From Yersinia thracica (GTDB lineage: Bacteria; Pseudomonadota; Gammaproteobacteria; Enterobacterales; Enterobacteriaceae), in the NCBI RefSeq assembly GCF_902170565.1, contig NZ_CABHXX010000034.1, forward strand, positions 48,282 through 112,281: a DNA stretch of 64,000 nt, given 5' to 3'. The notes beneath the pieces were generated by a model that made no database searches, was not told the DNA's origin, and worked only from the letters and a program-made list of their open reading frames with translations. The position numbers and the translations under genes are program-made. This document shows positions 1 to 8,199 of the stretch, one piece after another; within the stretch, counting starts at the first letter, position 1; each line of letters starts with the position of its first letter.

Positions 1-1
1 T

Positions 2-202
2 ATTCCTGATGTTATCAAACAGCGCCTGTTGGCATTGGTCGGCGCGGTTTCTGTCCCGACGTTAGCCGAGGGCGGTATTAACTTGGAAAATGCCAAAGCA
101 TTTAAAGATACCGGCGTTAATATTCTGGTGGTGGGCACCGCGATTGATAATGTGGTCTGCAATGCGGCCAAAGATGTAGTAACGCAATTTATTACTCACT
201 GA
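2..202 (+). CDS. C-terminal end of a phosphate-binding TIM-barrel protein (partial)
   Basis: The reading frame is open from base 2 to a TGA at 200-202, giving the last 66 residues of a protein that begins outside the window. It contains AEGGIN followed about 20 residues later by VVGTAI. This is the pair of glycine-rich loops that binds phosphate in ribulose-phosphate-binding (beta/alpha)8 barrels such as ribulose-5-phosphate 3-epimerase, 3-hexulose-6-phosphate synthase or ketogulonate-6-phosphate decarboxylase. The HAD phosphatase follows on the same strand after 72 bases, then a DeoR regulator, so a sugar-phosphate catabolic operon is likely. The exact enzyme cannot be told from this fragment. 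Confidence 0.6.
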   Translation: MPDVIKQRLLALVGAVSVPTLAEGGINLENAKAFKDTGVNILVVGTAIDNVVCNAAKDVVTQFITH

Positions 203-274
203 TTGTAGGATATTAGCCAGGCGGGAGAATGTATTAGCAATAATGTATTCTCCCTTTTTTATTGGAGTGAAAGT

Positions 275-1084
275 ATGTATAAATTACTGGCCCTTGATCT
301 TGATGGCACTTTACTCAATCAGGAAAACCAAATATCAGCTGAGAATATCAGTGCGATAAAGCATGTTATTCATCATCAGGGCACGGTGGTTTTATGTTCA
401 GCCCGGCCGGTTAAGGCTATCGCAGCTGTTATCCGTCATACTGAATTAGAGCCTCTGATTCGCTACTTTATTTCGTTTAATGGCGCATGGATATATGATA
501 CTGTTGAGAAGAAAGATATTCGTTTTACACCGTTGAGCTGCGGGGAGGTAAAAAATGCGATAATCATGCTGGCAAAAAATGAATTTCCACATCATTTTTT
601 CACCCGCGATGATATTATATCCAGCTCACCGAATGTCAGTGATTACACGCGTTATGAATCTCAACTTTTTGCTATGGAACGGGTGTTTGTTGAACCTAAG
701 AATATGACTCAACGAGATGATATTGTTAAAGTCTCTATTGTCGGCTCGGCCGATTTTATTAATGATGTTGCCGATAAAATAGATGAAGAGTTTCATCACC
801 AATACTCACTCAGTAAAACCAGTCAGCATTATTACGAAATAATGAAACAGGGCATCACTAAGGGTGAAGCATTGCATTATTTATCTCAGCATTTAAATAT
901 TGGCTCACAATTTGTGGTCAGTATTGGCGATCAGGAGAATGATATCAGTATGTTTCAGTTTTCTGCCGTCGGTGTGGCAATGGGCAATGCCAGTGATTTT
1001 GTTAAATCTTGTGCGGATAGAGTCAGTCAGGATAATAACCAACACGGGGTTGCTTTTGCCATTAATCAACTCTGGCCACTGTGA
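275..1084 (+). CDS. Cof-type HAD-superfamily phosphatase
   Basis: This 269-aa soluble protein has all HAD motifs. Motif I is DLDGT with nucleophile D8 and acid/base D10. Motif II is S42 in CSARP, motif III is K196, and motif IV is GDQEND with D219 and D223 as Mg2+ ligands. The large insertion between motifs II and III is the C2B cap of the Cof/IIB subfamily, which usually dephosphorylates sugar phosphates, phosphorylated cofactors or nucleotides. GGAGTGA precedes the ATG at 275. Position after a sugar-phosphate TIM barrel and before a DeoR regulator suggests a sugar phosphate as substrate, but the substrate is not readable from sequence. Confidence 0.85.
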   Translation: MYKLLALDLDGTLLNQENQISAENISAIKHVIHHQGTVVLCSARPVKAIAAVIRHTELEPLIRYFISFNGAWIYDTVEKKDIRFTPLSCGEVKNAIIMLAKNEFPHHFFTRDDIISSSPNVSDYTRYESQLFAMERVFVEPKNMTQRDDIVKVSIVGSADFINDVADKIDEEFHHQYSLSKTSQHYYEIMKQGITKGEALHYLSQHLNIGSQFVVSIGDQENDISMFQFSAVGVAMGNASDFVKSCADRVSQDNNQHGVAFAINQLWPL

Positions 1085-1162
1085 CTGAATCGCCTTTTTT
1101 TTCATGAAATTATTGCGTAGAATGACACCAAATGTATTGCACAGCTTCGGGCCTTTATTCTT

Positions 1163-1924
1163 ATGAATCAGATCAAACGTAAACAGTTTATTTTGGAAAA
1201 GCTGGATAGCCTGGGTGAGGTTTCTGTTATTGGTTTGTCCGAAGAACTGGGTGTGACGTCTGAAACGATCCGCAGAGATCTTTCCTATTTGGAAAAGAGT
1301 GGCGAAGTCACTAAAGTCCACGGCGGTGCGATAAAGGTTCAGAATATACAAGAGGGCAGTTTTGCCCAAAGAATGGATTTAAATCGCCAGGAAAAAATGT
1401 TAATTGGTCAATATGCCGCTTCACTGGTGACTGAAAATGATAGCTTATTTATTGATTCCTGCACCACCACGCTTATTTTTGCTTCATTCTTACCATTAGT
1501 CAAATTCACTGTTTTTACCAATTCATCCTTAATTGCCGATCAAATAAAAAGTAAAAATAATATGGCTATCGTGCATGTCTTGGGCGGCGAATATAATCAT
1601 ACTTATAAAGCGAATTTAGGTATTCAGACAATTGAACAAATGAATGATATTCACACTGATTTCACCTTTGTTGGGGTGGGCGGAATAGACAGTGACTTTG
1701 GTGTGATGGTGAAAAATTTGGATGAAGGGCGCATAGCTAAGAAAATGCTGGCAATGGGCCGACAGAAAGTGATTTTATGTGATAGCAGCAAGTTTGGTCA
1801 AAGTGGGTTAATGAAAATAAGTGATATCAACGATATTGATATTATTGTCACAGACAAAAAGAAAAATATGCATAAGCAAGCAATTGAAGCACTTTATTCA
1901 GATAAAATTATCTATGCCAATTAA
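1163..1924 (+). CDS. DeoR-family transcriptional regulator
   Basis: This 253-aa protein has an N-terminal winged helix-turn-helix (about residues 6-58) with the family signature around VTSETIRRDLSYLE. A DeoR C-terminal sensor domain follows, of the ISOCOT/ribose-5-phosphate-isomerase-like fold, with the conserved GVGGID. DeoR regulators generally repress adjacent sugar catabolic operons and are released by a phosphorylated sugar. It lies 78 bases after the HAD phosphatase gene on the same strand and is probably the local regulator of that gene set. The effector is unknown. Confidence 0.85.
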   Translation: MNQIKRKQFILEKLDSLGEVSVIGLSEELGVTSETIRRDLSYLEKSGEVTKVHGGAIKVQNIQEGSFAQRMDLNRQEKMLIGQYAASLVTENDSLFIDSCTTTLIFASFLPLVKFTVFTNSSLIADQIKSKNNMAIVHVLGGEYNHTYKANLGIQTIEQMNDIHTDFTFVGVGGIDSDFGVMVKNLDEGRIAKKMLAMGRQKVILCDSSKFGQSGLMKISDINDIDIIVTDKKKNMHKQAIEALYSDKIIYAN

Positions 1925-1930
1925 TGTTAT

Positions 1931-2110
1931 TTAAAACACCCACCGAATAGTGAGTATTTCAGACTGCTGACAAACCTTGACGACGCGATCTTGGGGGGTG
2001 AGGACAGGTAGAAGAATAAAAGCAAGCCGCCGACTATCCCACCGATCGACCACCAGCCCGGTCAGCCAAATTTCCGCCAGCGCACTAATCCCAAAGACTA
2101 ACTTTTTTCT
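1931..2110 (-). pseudogene. Possible remnant of a membrane transporter, very tentative
   Basis: On the minus strand the 250 bases between the DeoR gene and cheV stay open for about 60 codons. A hydrophobic stretch (VFGISALAEIWL) is followed by VDRWDSRRLAFIL, which resembles a transmembrane helix plus a basic cytoplasmic loop of a major-facilitator protein. There is no start region and no other family motif, and the upstream end of the frame runs into the cheV promoter. This may simply be chance coding. It is listed because the interval has no other content apart from the promoter. Confidence 0.15.
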
Positions 2111-2131
2111 CTTTTTCATCAGTCGAATGAT

Positions 2132-2158
2132 TAAGCATTTTCTACCCATTGCCGATAA
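2132..2158 (+). promoter_or_regulatory. FliA (sigma-28) promoter of cheV
   Basis: TAAGCATT at 2132-2139 and GCCGATAA at 2151-2158 are separated by exactly 11 bases. The sigma-28 consensus is TAAAGTTT-N11-GCCGATAA, so the -10 element is perfect and the -35 element matches at most positions. It lies 45 bases upstream of the cheV ATG. This places cheV in the class-3 flagellar regulon. Confidence 0.85.
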
Positions 2159-2203
2159 AGGAGGTAAGTTCCTCCATTTTAGAAAAAAGGTATCGGGGAA
2201 AGT

Positions 2204-3178
2204 ATGGATAATTTTCAAAAAGAGATTGAAGAGAGAACGAATCTCACCTCCTCTAACAGATTTGAGTTATTGCTGTTTCGTTTGGGGGAATCTCAGGAGG
2301 AACAACAGTCTGAACTGTACGGCATTAACGTCTTCAAATTACGTGAAATAGTCCCGATGCCAAGCTTGACCAAAGCGGCGGGTATGGCTTCACCTATGAT
2401 GGGCATGGCGAATATTCGTGGGGAAATCATTCCTGTGATTGACCTCCCGGCTATCGTCGGTTGTGTACCCAAAACCGGGTTGAACATTTTACTGGTGACG
2501 GAATATGCCCGCAGTACCCAGGCATTCGCAGTGGAGTCTGTTGATGATATTGTCCGCCTGGAATGGAGCCAGGTGCTGGCGGCCGACGCGGGGGTCAAAA
2601 GCCGCAATATCACCAGCATCGCGCGTCTCGACAATGATAAAGCCAGTAACCGGCTGGCGCTGGTATTGGATGTTGAACAGATTTTATATGACATTATTCC
2701 GGCCAACCGCAATGTCCAAATTGATAGCGAGAAGACTAAAGCCTTTGATTTGAAACCGGGGGCGGTGGCCATTGTTGCTGAAGATTCTAAAGTCGCCCGC
2801 TCCATGCTGGAACAGGCCCTAAAAATGATGGATATTCCGGCAGAAATGCATATCACTGGCTTGGAAGCGTGGAATAAAATCAAGAAGATAGCGGAAGAGG
2901 CACGGGCAGAGGGCCGCCCAATTTCGGATAAAATATCATTTGTGCTAACCGATTTAGAAATGCCGGAGATGGATGGCTTTACACTGACATTGAATGTCAA
3001 ACGGGATGAGTTCCTGAAGAATATCCCGGTCATTATCCATTCTTCGTTATCGGGCAGCGCGAATGAAGATCATGTTCGCAAAGTAGGGGCTGATGCCTAT
3101 GTAGCGAAATTCGAAGCTAACGAATTGGAAGCCGCGATCCACAAGGCGTTGGATGCCAAAAAAGCCTTGAATCAGTAA
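2204..3178 (+). CDS. cheV: Chemotaxis coupling protein CheV
   Basis: This 324-aa protein has a CheW-like coupling domain (about residues 15-165; GEIIPVIDLP is typical) joined to a response-regulator receiver domain (about 185-320). The receiver has the acidic pair E193/D194, phosphoacceptor D250 in LTDLEMPEMDG, and a lysine near the end. CheV couples receptor arrays to CheA and tunes adaptation through phosphorylation. E. coli lacks it, while Salmonella and Yersinia have it. The gene stands alone behind its own FliA promoter. The ATG at 2204 follows GGGGAAAGT. Confidence 0.95.
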   Translation: MDNFQKEIEERTNLTSSNRFELLLFRLGESQEEQQSELYGINVFKLREIVPMPSLTKAAGMASPMMGMANIRGEIIPVIDLPAIVGCVPKTGLNILLVTEYARSTQAFAVESVDDIVRLEWSQVLAADAGVKSRNITSIARLDNDKASNRLALVLDVEQILYDIIPANRNVQIDSEKTKAFDLKPGAVAIVAEDSKVARSMLEQALKMMDIPAEMHITGLEAWNKIKKIAEEARAEGRPISDKISFVLTDLEMPEMDGFTLTLNVKRDEFLKNIPVIIHSSLSGSANEDHVRKVGADAYVAKFEANELEAAIHKALDAKKALNQ

Positions 3179-3264
3179 CGCGAGCATTGTCCTGTTGCGG
3201 CGGCCCTGGTCCGCTGGTGAGTTCAGTAGGGCAGGGCGGTTGATCATTTATTGGTGGCTAAATG

Positions 3265-3846
3265 CTATTTTCCACCCAATAAAGCTTTTTTGGCCGCATC
3301 AAGCAATTCATCCGACAATTTATCCCCAGCAGTCGCGCGTGCCAGTGTTAATGCACCGGATAACATCGCCAGCTGCGCCAGTGCGTGCTGCCTACGCTGC
3401 TCGGGATCGTCTATCTCAGAAATCGACTCTAATCTCGCCAACAGAGATTTCACACCGCTGAGATAAACTTCACATACTGGATTTTCATCATTTTCACGCG
3501 CCACATCACTGGCTAATGCAGTAATGGCACAGCCGTTTTCTGCATGGTCACGATGAGTCGGTGAGAGATAAAATTCTACTAAGGTGCGCAGAGTATTCTG
3601 ACCCGGCTGGCTGCTGATTTCTTGCCAGCGAGTGCTGGAATCGTCGAGCGCTTTGCGACTGGCAATCGCCGCCAGTTCATCTTTAGAAGCAAAATGCCCG
3701 TAGAATCCGCCATGAGTCAAACCGACCGCCGCCATTAAATCGTTGACACTGACGCCATTCAAACCCCGAGCACGGAAGAGTTGCGAAGACGTCTCTACAA
3801 TGGCCTCGCGATTGAGAGCCATCTGTTGCTTTGATACCCGGGCCAT
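3265..3846 (-). CDS. TetR-family transcriptional repressor
   Basis: This 193-aa protein has an N-terminal TetR helix-turn-helix at about residues 13-58 (GVSVNDLMAAVGLTHGGFYGHF, shown here in part as VGLTHGGFYGHF), with a variable ligand-binding C-terminal domain. The start at 3846 is preceded by GGAGAA. The closest relatives of this type often control oxidoreductases. Here the next gene upstream on the same strand is an aldo/keto reductase, with a broken SDR gene beyond it, so it may have regulated an aldehyde- or quinone-stress module. The ligand is unknown. Confidence 0.85.
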   Translation of the reverse strand: MARVSKQQMALNREAIVETSSQLFRARGLNGVSVNDLMAAVGLTHGGFYGHFASKDELAAIASRKALDDSSTRWQEISSQPGQNTLRTLVEFYLSPTHRDHAENGCAITALASDVARENDENPVCEVYLSGVKSLLARLESISEIDDPEQRRQHALAQLAMLSGALTLARATAGDKLSDELLDAAKKALLGGK

Positions 3847-3901
3847 ACATTTCTCCTTATTAATTAGGCAGCATCATAAGGTATGCCATGCCAGCTCATC
3901 A

Positions 3902-3971
3902 ATATACCCGTCATTCTTCAAATTGCAGGTGCGTTGGCCGCTGTCCTGCAACTCGAATGATTTAGGATATA
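3902..3971. repeat. TATACCC-bounded palindromic repeat, short form
   Basis: About 70 bases begin ATATACCCGTCATTCTTCAA and end CTCGAATGATTTAGGATAT. The ends are imperfect inverted repeats, and the inner arms contain TTGCAGG and CCTGCAA. Related copies lie at 12278-12337 and 17290-17484. It sits between the convergent ends of no genes: the TetR start is on one side and the aldo/keto reductase stop on the other. Confidence 0.65.
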
Positions 3972-4002
3972 GATATTGCCTCTCATCAATATATCAGTGG
4001 GC

Positions 4003-5052
4003 TTATGCTCGCGGTAGCTGAGGGGTGATGATGCGCGTGCTATCGCCACCCTGTGCCCGTGCCAGCGTGTTGGCAATTTGATCGTGCGGGGTTCCCAGGG
4101 TGATGGCGCTGACCTTATCAAGGCGAGCCACTTGCTCATCACCTAAGGTCACATCCAATGCTGCCAGTGTGTCATTCAATTGAGCCACAGTTCGGGAACC
4201 CAAAATAGGGATCAAACTGGTCGGGGAGTTTGCGGCCTTATGGCGTAACCAGGCAATGGCGATGTGTAATGGCTGCGCGTGATGCTCCTGCGCGACGGCG
4301 ATAACTTCGTCCAATAGCGTAGTATCTTGCTCGGTATGCACCAATTTCCCCGCGAAGCCCAGCAGCCGGCCTTCATTACTGTGGCGGTATTTGCCTGTCA
4401 GTAACCCGCCTCCCAGTGGGGACCATAGCGTGGCCGCCAAACCCAATGCTTCAGCCATCGGTAACAATTCGCGCTCGGCGGTTCGCTGCACCAGACTGTA
4501 TTCCACCTGAATACCGACAATACGCGACCAGCCGCGCAATTCTGCCAGAGTATCAGCGCGAGCAATACGCCATGCCGGGAAGTTAGACAGCCCGGCATAA
4601 TGTATTTTTCCTGCGCGGATCAGGTCATCGAAAGCGCGCACAATTTCTTCCAATGGCGTCAACTGGTCATCAAAATGCGCCCATAATAAATCAATACGGT
4701 CGGTATTCAGCCGTTTAAGGCTGCTTTCCACCGAGGCGATCATATTGCGGCGGCTATTGCCAGTTTGAGCGATTCCTGCATCCGGTCGCGCACCCAGTGT
4801 GTATTTTGTCGCCACCACAAAGCGGTCTCGCTCGGCAGCAATAAACTCGCCCACGATCTGTTCAGACTGACCAAATTGGTAAGTATCTGCGGTGTCGATG
4901 AAATTCCCACCATCATCGGCAAAGCGATCAAATACCTGTTTTGCTTCTTCTTTTTCTGAACCATATCCCCAAGCCGTACCAAAATTACCGGTACCTAGCG
5001 CCAGTTCCGAGACTCGCAGGCCGCTATTACGGCCAAAAGTGGTGTATTTCAT
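4003..5052 (-). CDS. Aldo/keto reductase
   Basis: This 349-aa protein has the complete aldo/keto reductase catalytic tetrad: D53, Y58 (in DTADTY), K83 (ATKYT) and H126 (WAHFDD). The C-terminal part has SPLGGGLLTGKY and an ILGSRT-like NADPH-binding region. Such enzymes reduce aldehydes and ketones with NADPH. The length and loop pattern fit the Tas/YajO-like (AKR11/12-type) group rather than the short AKR5 enzymes. It is transcribed toward the TetR gene, which starts about 150 bases downstream. The physiological substrate is not readable. Confidence 0.88.
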   Translation of the reverse strand: MKYTTFGRNSGLRVSELALGTGNFGTAWGYGSEKEEAKQVFDRFADDGGNFIDTADTYQFGQSEQIVGEFIAAERDRFVVATKYTLGARPDAGIAQTGNSRRNMIASVESSLKRLNTDRIDLLWAHFDDQLTPLEEIVRAFDDLIRAGKIHYAGLSNFPAWRIARADTLAELRGWSRIVGIQVEYSLVQRTAERELLPMAEALGLAATLWSPLGGGLLTGKYRHSNEGRLLGFAGKLVHTEQDTTLLDEVIAVAQEHHAQPLHIAIAWLRHKAANSPTSLIPILGSRTVAQLNDTLAALDVTLGDEQVARLDKVSAITLGTPHDQIANTLARAQGGDSTRIITPQLPRA

Positions 5053-5149
5053 CGTGATGCCCCATCCAATAATTATTTATGATGACTGACATCTATTATA
5101 TATGACACACGAAATCTATTGGCGCAAGCGAATCATTGTTGACACTTAA

Positions 5150-5512
5150 ATGATGAGTATCATAATATCAAGAATATATGGCGCAACCAAAGCGTTTGTA
5201 CTGTTTCTTTCTCAAGGGTTAAGTCTTGAGCTTGCGCCTCAAGGTGTCTATGTCCAGGCCGTATTGCCCGCCGCCACACGGACTGAAATTTGGCAGCGTT
5301 CTGGCACAGATATCAACACTATTTCAGCGCTGATGGAGGTCGGGGAATTGGTCGATGCCGCATTAGTGGGTTTTGATCGCCGCGAGCCGGTGACTATTCC
5401 GCCGCTGTATGATATTGAACAGTGGGGCGCTTATCAGACCGCACGGCAAGCTATGCTGCTGGGGTTCGCACAGGAACATGCTGCTGAGCGTTATCGGATT
5501 ATCTCTGAATAA
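5150..5512 (+). pseudogene. 5'-truncated short-chain dehydrogenase gene
   Basis: From about base 5177 the frame encodes YGATKAFVLFLSQGLSLEL, the catalytic YxxxK helix of a classical SDR. The normal C-terminal half follows (VLPAATRTEIW and on) to a proper stop at 5512. The N-terminal Rossmann half, with TGxxxGIG and the catalytic serine (some 140 residues), is missing. The bases before 5177 (encoding MMSIIISRI) do not look like SDR. The remaining protein cannot bind NAD(P). It is a deletion relic beside the aldo/keto reductase. Confidence 0.8.
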
Positions 5513-5525
5513 TTCTAATTTTTCA

Positions 5526-5570
5526 TTAAGTTAACTGTCCATTTATCTCTGGGCAGCTAACTTAATTTCT
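5526..5570 (+). terminator. Hairpin after the SDR remnant
   Basis: An inverted repeat with arms TTAAGTTAACTGTCC (5526-5540) and GGGCAGCTAACTTAA (5551-5565, one mismatch) is followed by TTTCT. It is placed just after the SDR stop and probably terminated that gene. Confidence 0.6.
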
Positions 5571-5827
5571 CCTGTTTTCATCAAACAGAAAGGGCGGTTT
5601 GATACAAGGATGCGGGGTCGCCAGCTCCAGGAACCCGCACTTGAGCTTATAATGACAATTATTTTAATTCTTTAAGTCGATGTACCGAATAAAGGGACTC
5701 GGTAGTTTATGATTTTCATTGTGGCAGGAAGGGGAACGGATAGGTGACTTACATGTGCGCTAACCATAGAGCAACGCGCAGTAAGCTATTAGGTGATTGT
5801 CGTGACGGTATTGAGCCGCTGAAATAG
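5571..5827. other. Non-coding stretch without recognisable features
   Basis: The stretch between the SDR terminator and the tRNA-Asn terminator shows no reading frame with a start site and no repeat I can name. There is no integrase gene or other sign of an island next to the tRNA. Confidence 0.5.
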
Positions 5828-5868
5828 AAAACGCCCCGGAATTCAAAAAAATTCCAGGGCGCTAAAAT
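5828..5868 (-). terminator. Terminator of the first tRNA-Asn gene
   Basis: A GC-rich hairpin (arms GCCCCGGAATT and AATTCCAGGGC) is followed, on the minus strand, by a T-rich run. It lies just past the tRNA 3' end and probably ends the tRNA transcript. Confidence 0.7.
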
Positions 5869-5869
5869 T

Positions 5870-5945
5870 TGGCTCCTCTGACTGGACTCGAACCAGTGAC
5901 ATACGGATTAACAGTCCGCCGTTCTACCGACTGAACTACAGAGGA
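5870..5945 (-). tRNA. tRNA-Asn (GTT), copy 1
   Basis: The 76-nt minus-strand sequence starts TCCTCTG and ends CAGAGGAGCCA with an encoded CCA. The anticodon loop is CTGTTAA (anticodon GTT), and the T-loop is GGTTCGAGTCC. It is identical to copies at 17922-17997 and 36332-36407. Its 3' end with the next base reads CCAGTCAGAGGAGCCAA, the form known as the integration target of the Yersinia high-pathogenicity island. No island is inserted here. Confidence 0.97.
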
Positions 5946-5963
5946 ATCGTGTGAACGAGGCGA

Positions 5964-5992
5964 ATAATAGCGGGGGTGGTGCCGTTTGTCAA
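5964..5992 (-). promoter_or_regulatory. Sigma-70 promoter of tRNA-Asn copy 1
   Basis: On the minus strand TTGACA (5987-5992) and TATTAT (5964-5969) are separated by 17 bases, and a GC-rich discriminator (CGCCTCG) follows. This is the layout expected of a strong, stringently controlled tRNA promoter. Confidence 0.85.
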
Positions 5993-6113
5993 AGTAGAAA
6001 AACATTAAAAATGCGTGTTTGCTGAGAGAATGAGCTTATTGGCTTGTTTTTCAGCAAACTTGTGCATTTTCTGGTCTTTTTATTGAATTTTAATTCAGAT
6101 TTATTGGGCTATG

Positions 6114-6854
6114 TTACGGTGTCACTTTGACTAACTGACTGTTTTTTACTTGGTTACCAGCATCATCAAAATAAATATAGTCTAAGATGAGTTCACCGCT
6201 GAGTGATGTGGGGGAATGCTCAAATTGATATTGTCGCTGGGCGAACGGAGTCATCATCATGTTCATCTCCTGCGCAATGATATAGCTTTGCTGGCGGTCT
6301 TTTAGCTGAATCTGACCGAAAGAAACGTGATATGGCGTGGGGTTATGGGCAGTAAGAGCATATTTTTGATTTTGTTTTTGCAGGGTAAAACTGACCTTTT
6401 TCATCGCTTCATTCGGTTTAGGTGTTAATCCATTGGGACGGTAGAAAATCTTCATCTGCGTGTTCATTGCCATCGCCACTTGAGCATAAGCCTCTGTATT
6501 GCGGCTTGATTTCGGCGGGATTTCATACAAATTAAGCCAATACACGGATTCGCGATCCCTGGGCAGGTTGTCACCTTTATTAATGAGTCGCAGCCCTTGT
6601 GCGGCTCCGGGCTGCATTTTAAATACCGCAGGTAACACCATAAAGGGCGCTTTAGCTTGATCTGGTGTGCTGTCCACATCCCCATCATCTATCCAAGTTT
6701 GTACCACGACTGGGTAATCATTGGTATTCGCCAGCATCAGCGTGCGTTCGCGTGACTCTGGCTGATAAATGACTCGGGTTGAGGCTGCAACCAGGCCCGC
6801 GATAGCCGGTTGATTAACACTGAATATAAGCAAAAATAGACAAAAGTATCTCAT
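6114..6854 (-). CDS. Periplasmic fimbrial chaperone (second chaperone of the operon)
   Basis: This 246-aa PapD/FimC-like chaperone has an N-terminal signal peptide ending near QPAIAG. The immunoglobulin-like N-domain has R-V-I-Y, the conserved F1 strand (APFMVLPAVFKMQPG), and the DRESVYWLNLYEIP signature. The RPNG segment begins the linker to the second domain. It donates a G1 strand to pilins in the periplasm. Its ATG overlaps the adhesin stop (ATGA), so the genes are translationally coupled. Two chaperones in one operon suggest that one is specialised for the tip adhesin. Confidence 0.9.
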   Translation of the reverse strand: MRYFCLFLLIFSVNQPAIAGLVAASTRVIYQPESRERTLMLANTNDYPVVVQTWIDDGDVDSTPDQAKAPFMVLPAVFKMQPGAAQGLRLINKGDNLPRDRESVYWLNLYEIPPKSSRNTEAYAQVAMAMNTQMKIFYRPNGLTPKPNEAMKKVSFTLQKQNQKYALTAHNPTPYHVSFGQIQLKDRQQSYIIAQEMNMMMTPFAQRQYQFEHSPTSLSGELILDYIYFDDAGNQVKNSQLVKVTP

Positions 6855-8185
6855 TGTATTTTCACCAAAACATAGGCGGTGGCATCCACTTTACCGGCTG
6901 TCGGAGTGCCGTTAGGCAGTTTTTTTAATGTCGCGGTAAAGTGATGTAGATAATTGTTGAATCCCGCAGCGTTACTGCCATTGGCACTGGCTCCTGTGAG
7001 AATCGGGTACCAACCGGCACTGGTCGTGGCGGCACAATTGCTGATACACCCGCCCCAGCCGACAAAATTCATGGCATTTCCGTTGCTGTCACTGAGACTG
7101 ATCCCAACGCCAGTGGCAATACGGCTATCAGTGCCATAATGATCGGAGAGTAAGTAACTGACCCCGCCAGCAGAATTGACCAACCCTAACCCTTGCGCTA
7201 TCAAATACCCCGGTAATGATGTTTGGATACCCAGCGCTGTTTGTCCACGATTAATACCCGATTCTGTGCCGGATTGGCATTCGATATCGACGGTGATTTC
7301 TGTGCTACGTGTTTGATTATCATTGAGTTCATTGACGGTGATAATGGGGAAAACCACATAAGGCGTAACATTGCGCACCACACAGGTATTTTTACGTGTC
7401 AGGATAGAAACCGGCGAGGTATTCATACCAAACGCCATATAGCGGCCTGTTCCCCAAGTCTGATAATTAGTCGCTGAATCATATCCGGTTTCCGGCACTG
7501 GCATGCCGGGGCCTTTGAATACCACATAACCATTAGGCTGATTACAGGTATAGCTGCCGGAATAGTTATCTGCCGCAGGTCCAGGGCACCCCCAACTGGA
7601 AGGGCCTGGCGTGCGATCCACCGATCCCACCTTTTTCAACTCTGCACGGATTTGGCTGAAATGCTTGCCTTTAATCTGAATTTTATTACCCACTACATCG
7701 TATTTTTTTAGCGGGACTTGCTGCCAGATTCGGTTGAACTCGATGCCACTCTCGACGTGAATCAGTTTTAATGCGGTATAAGGGAAGAAGGTCTGAAAAT
7801 AGTTGTCGCCCATATTGGTGTAGCCACCGACATTGCTGTCGCCATTAGTGGCAAATACTTCAAATAAACTGTCTTTATCGGCTACATCACACTCATAGAT
7901 AACCGCTTCAGGGTCTGACCAGAAGCGGGCAGGAACCAGACTGATGATGCTAGAAGCCAGAATTGAATCAACAGGTTGAATGTAATTGCTGGTTATATTG
8001 ATGTTGCCGAGTTGCAATGAAGCGCCGTAGTTATCGCCGCCGATATTGGCGCCTTTCCAGACACATTGGGCATAACCGGGCATCGCGAAACTCAATAAAA
8101 CGAGTGAGAAAAATAATCGCAAGCGACGGAAAAAAAAGGGCTTATCTCGGTAGAGATGAGTGCGGTGGCGTATCATAGAATTCAT
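6851..8185 (-). CDS. Fimbrial tip adhesin-like minor subunit
   Basis: A large two-domain subunit of about 444 aa. A signal peptide ends near GYAQ. An N-terminal domain of about 270 residues has no family I can name and would be the lectin-like receptor-binding part. A pilin domain follows from about CVVRNVTPYV to the end (TAYVLVKIQ). The start at 8185 is preferred because AGAGAA lies just upstream. The longer frame back to 8221 would overlap the usher, and a further ATG lies at 8176. It sits after the usher, as FimH-type and MrkD-type tip proteins often do. The ligand is unknown. Confidence 0.8.
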   Translation of the reverse strand: MNSMIRHRTHLYRDKPFFFRRLRLFFSLVLLSFAMPGYAQCVWKGANIGGDNYGASLQLGNINITSNYIQPVDSILASSIISLVPARFWSDPEAVIYECDVADKDSLFEVFATNGDSNVGGYTNMGDNYFQTFFPYTALKLIHVESGIEFNRIWQQVPLKKYDVVGNKIQIKGKHFSQIRAELKKVGSVDRTPGPSSWGCPGPAADNYSGSYTCNQPNGYVVFKGPGMPVPETGYDSATNYQTWGTGRYMAFGMNTSPVSILTRKNTCVVRNVTPYVVFPIITVNELNDNQTRSTEITVDIECQSGTESGINRGQTALGIQTSLPGYLIAQGLGLVNSAGGVSYLLSDHYGTDSRIATGVGISLSDSNGNAMNFVGWGGCISNCAATTSAGWYPILTGASANGSNAAGFNNYLHHFTATLKKLPNGTPTAGKVDATAYVLVKIQ

Positions 8186-8199
8186 ACTGTTTCTCTGCT

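Noticed and set aside
905..1369. A 154-codon frame opposite the HAD and DeoR genes
   Set aside because: It overlaps two well-supported genes on the other strand and has no family resemblance.
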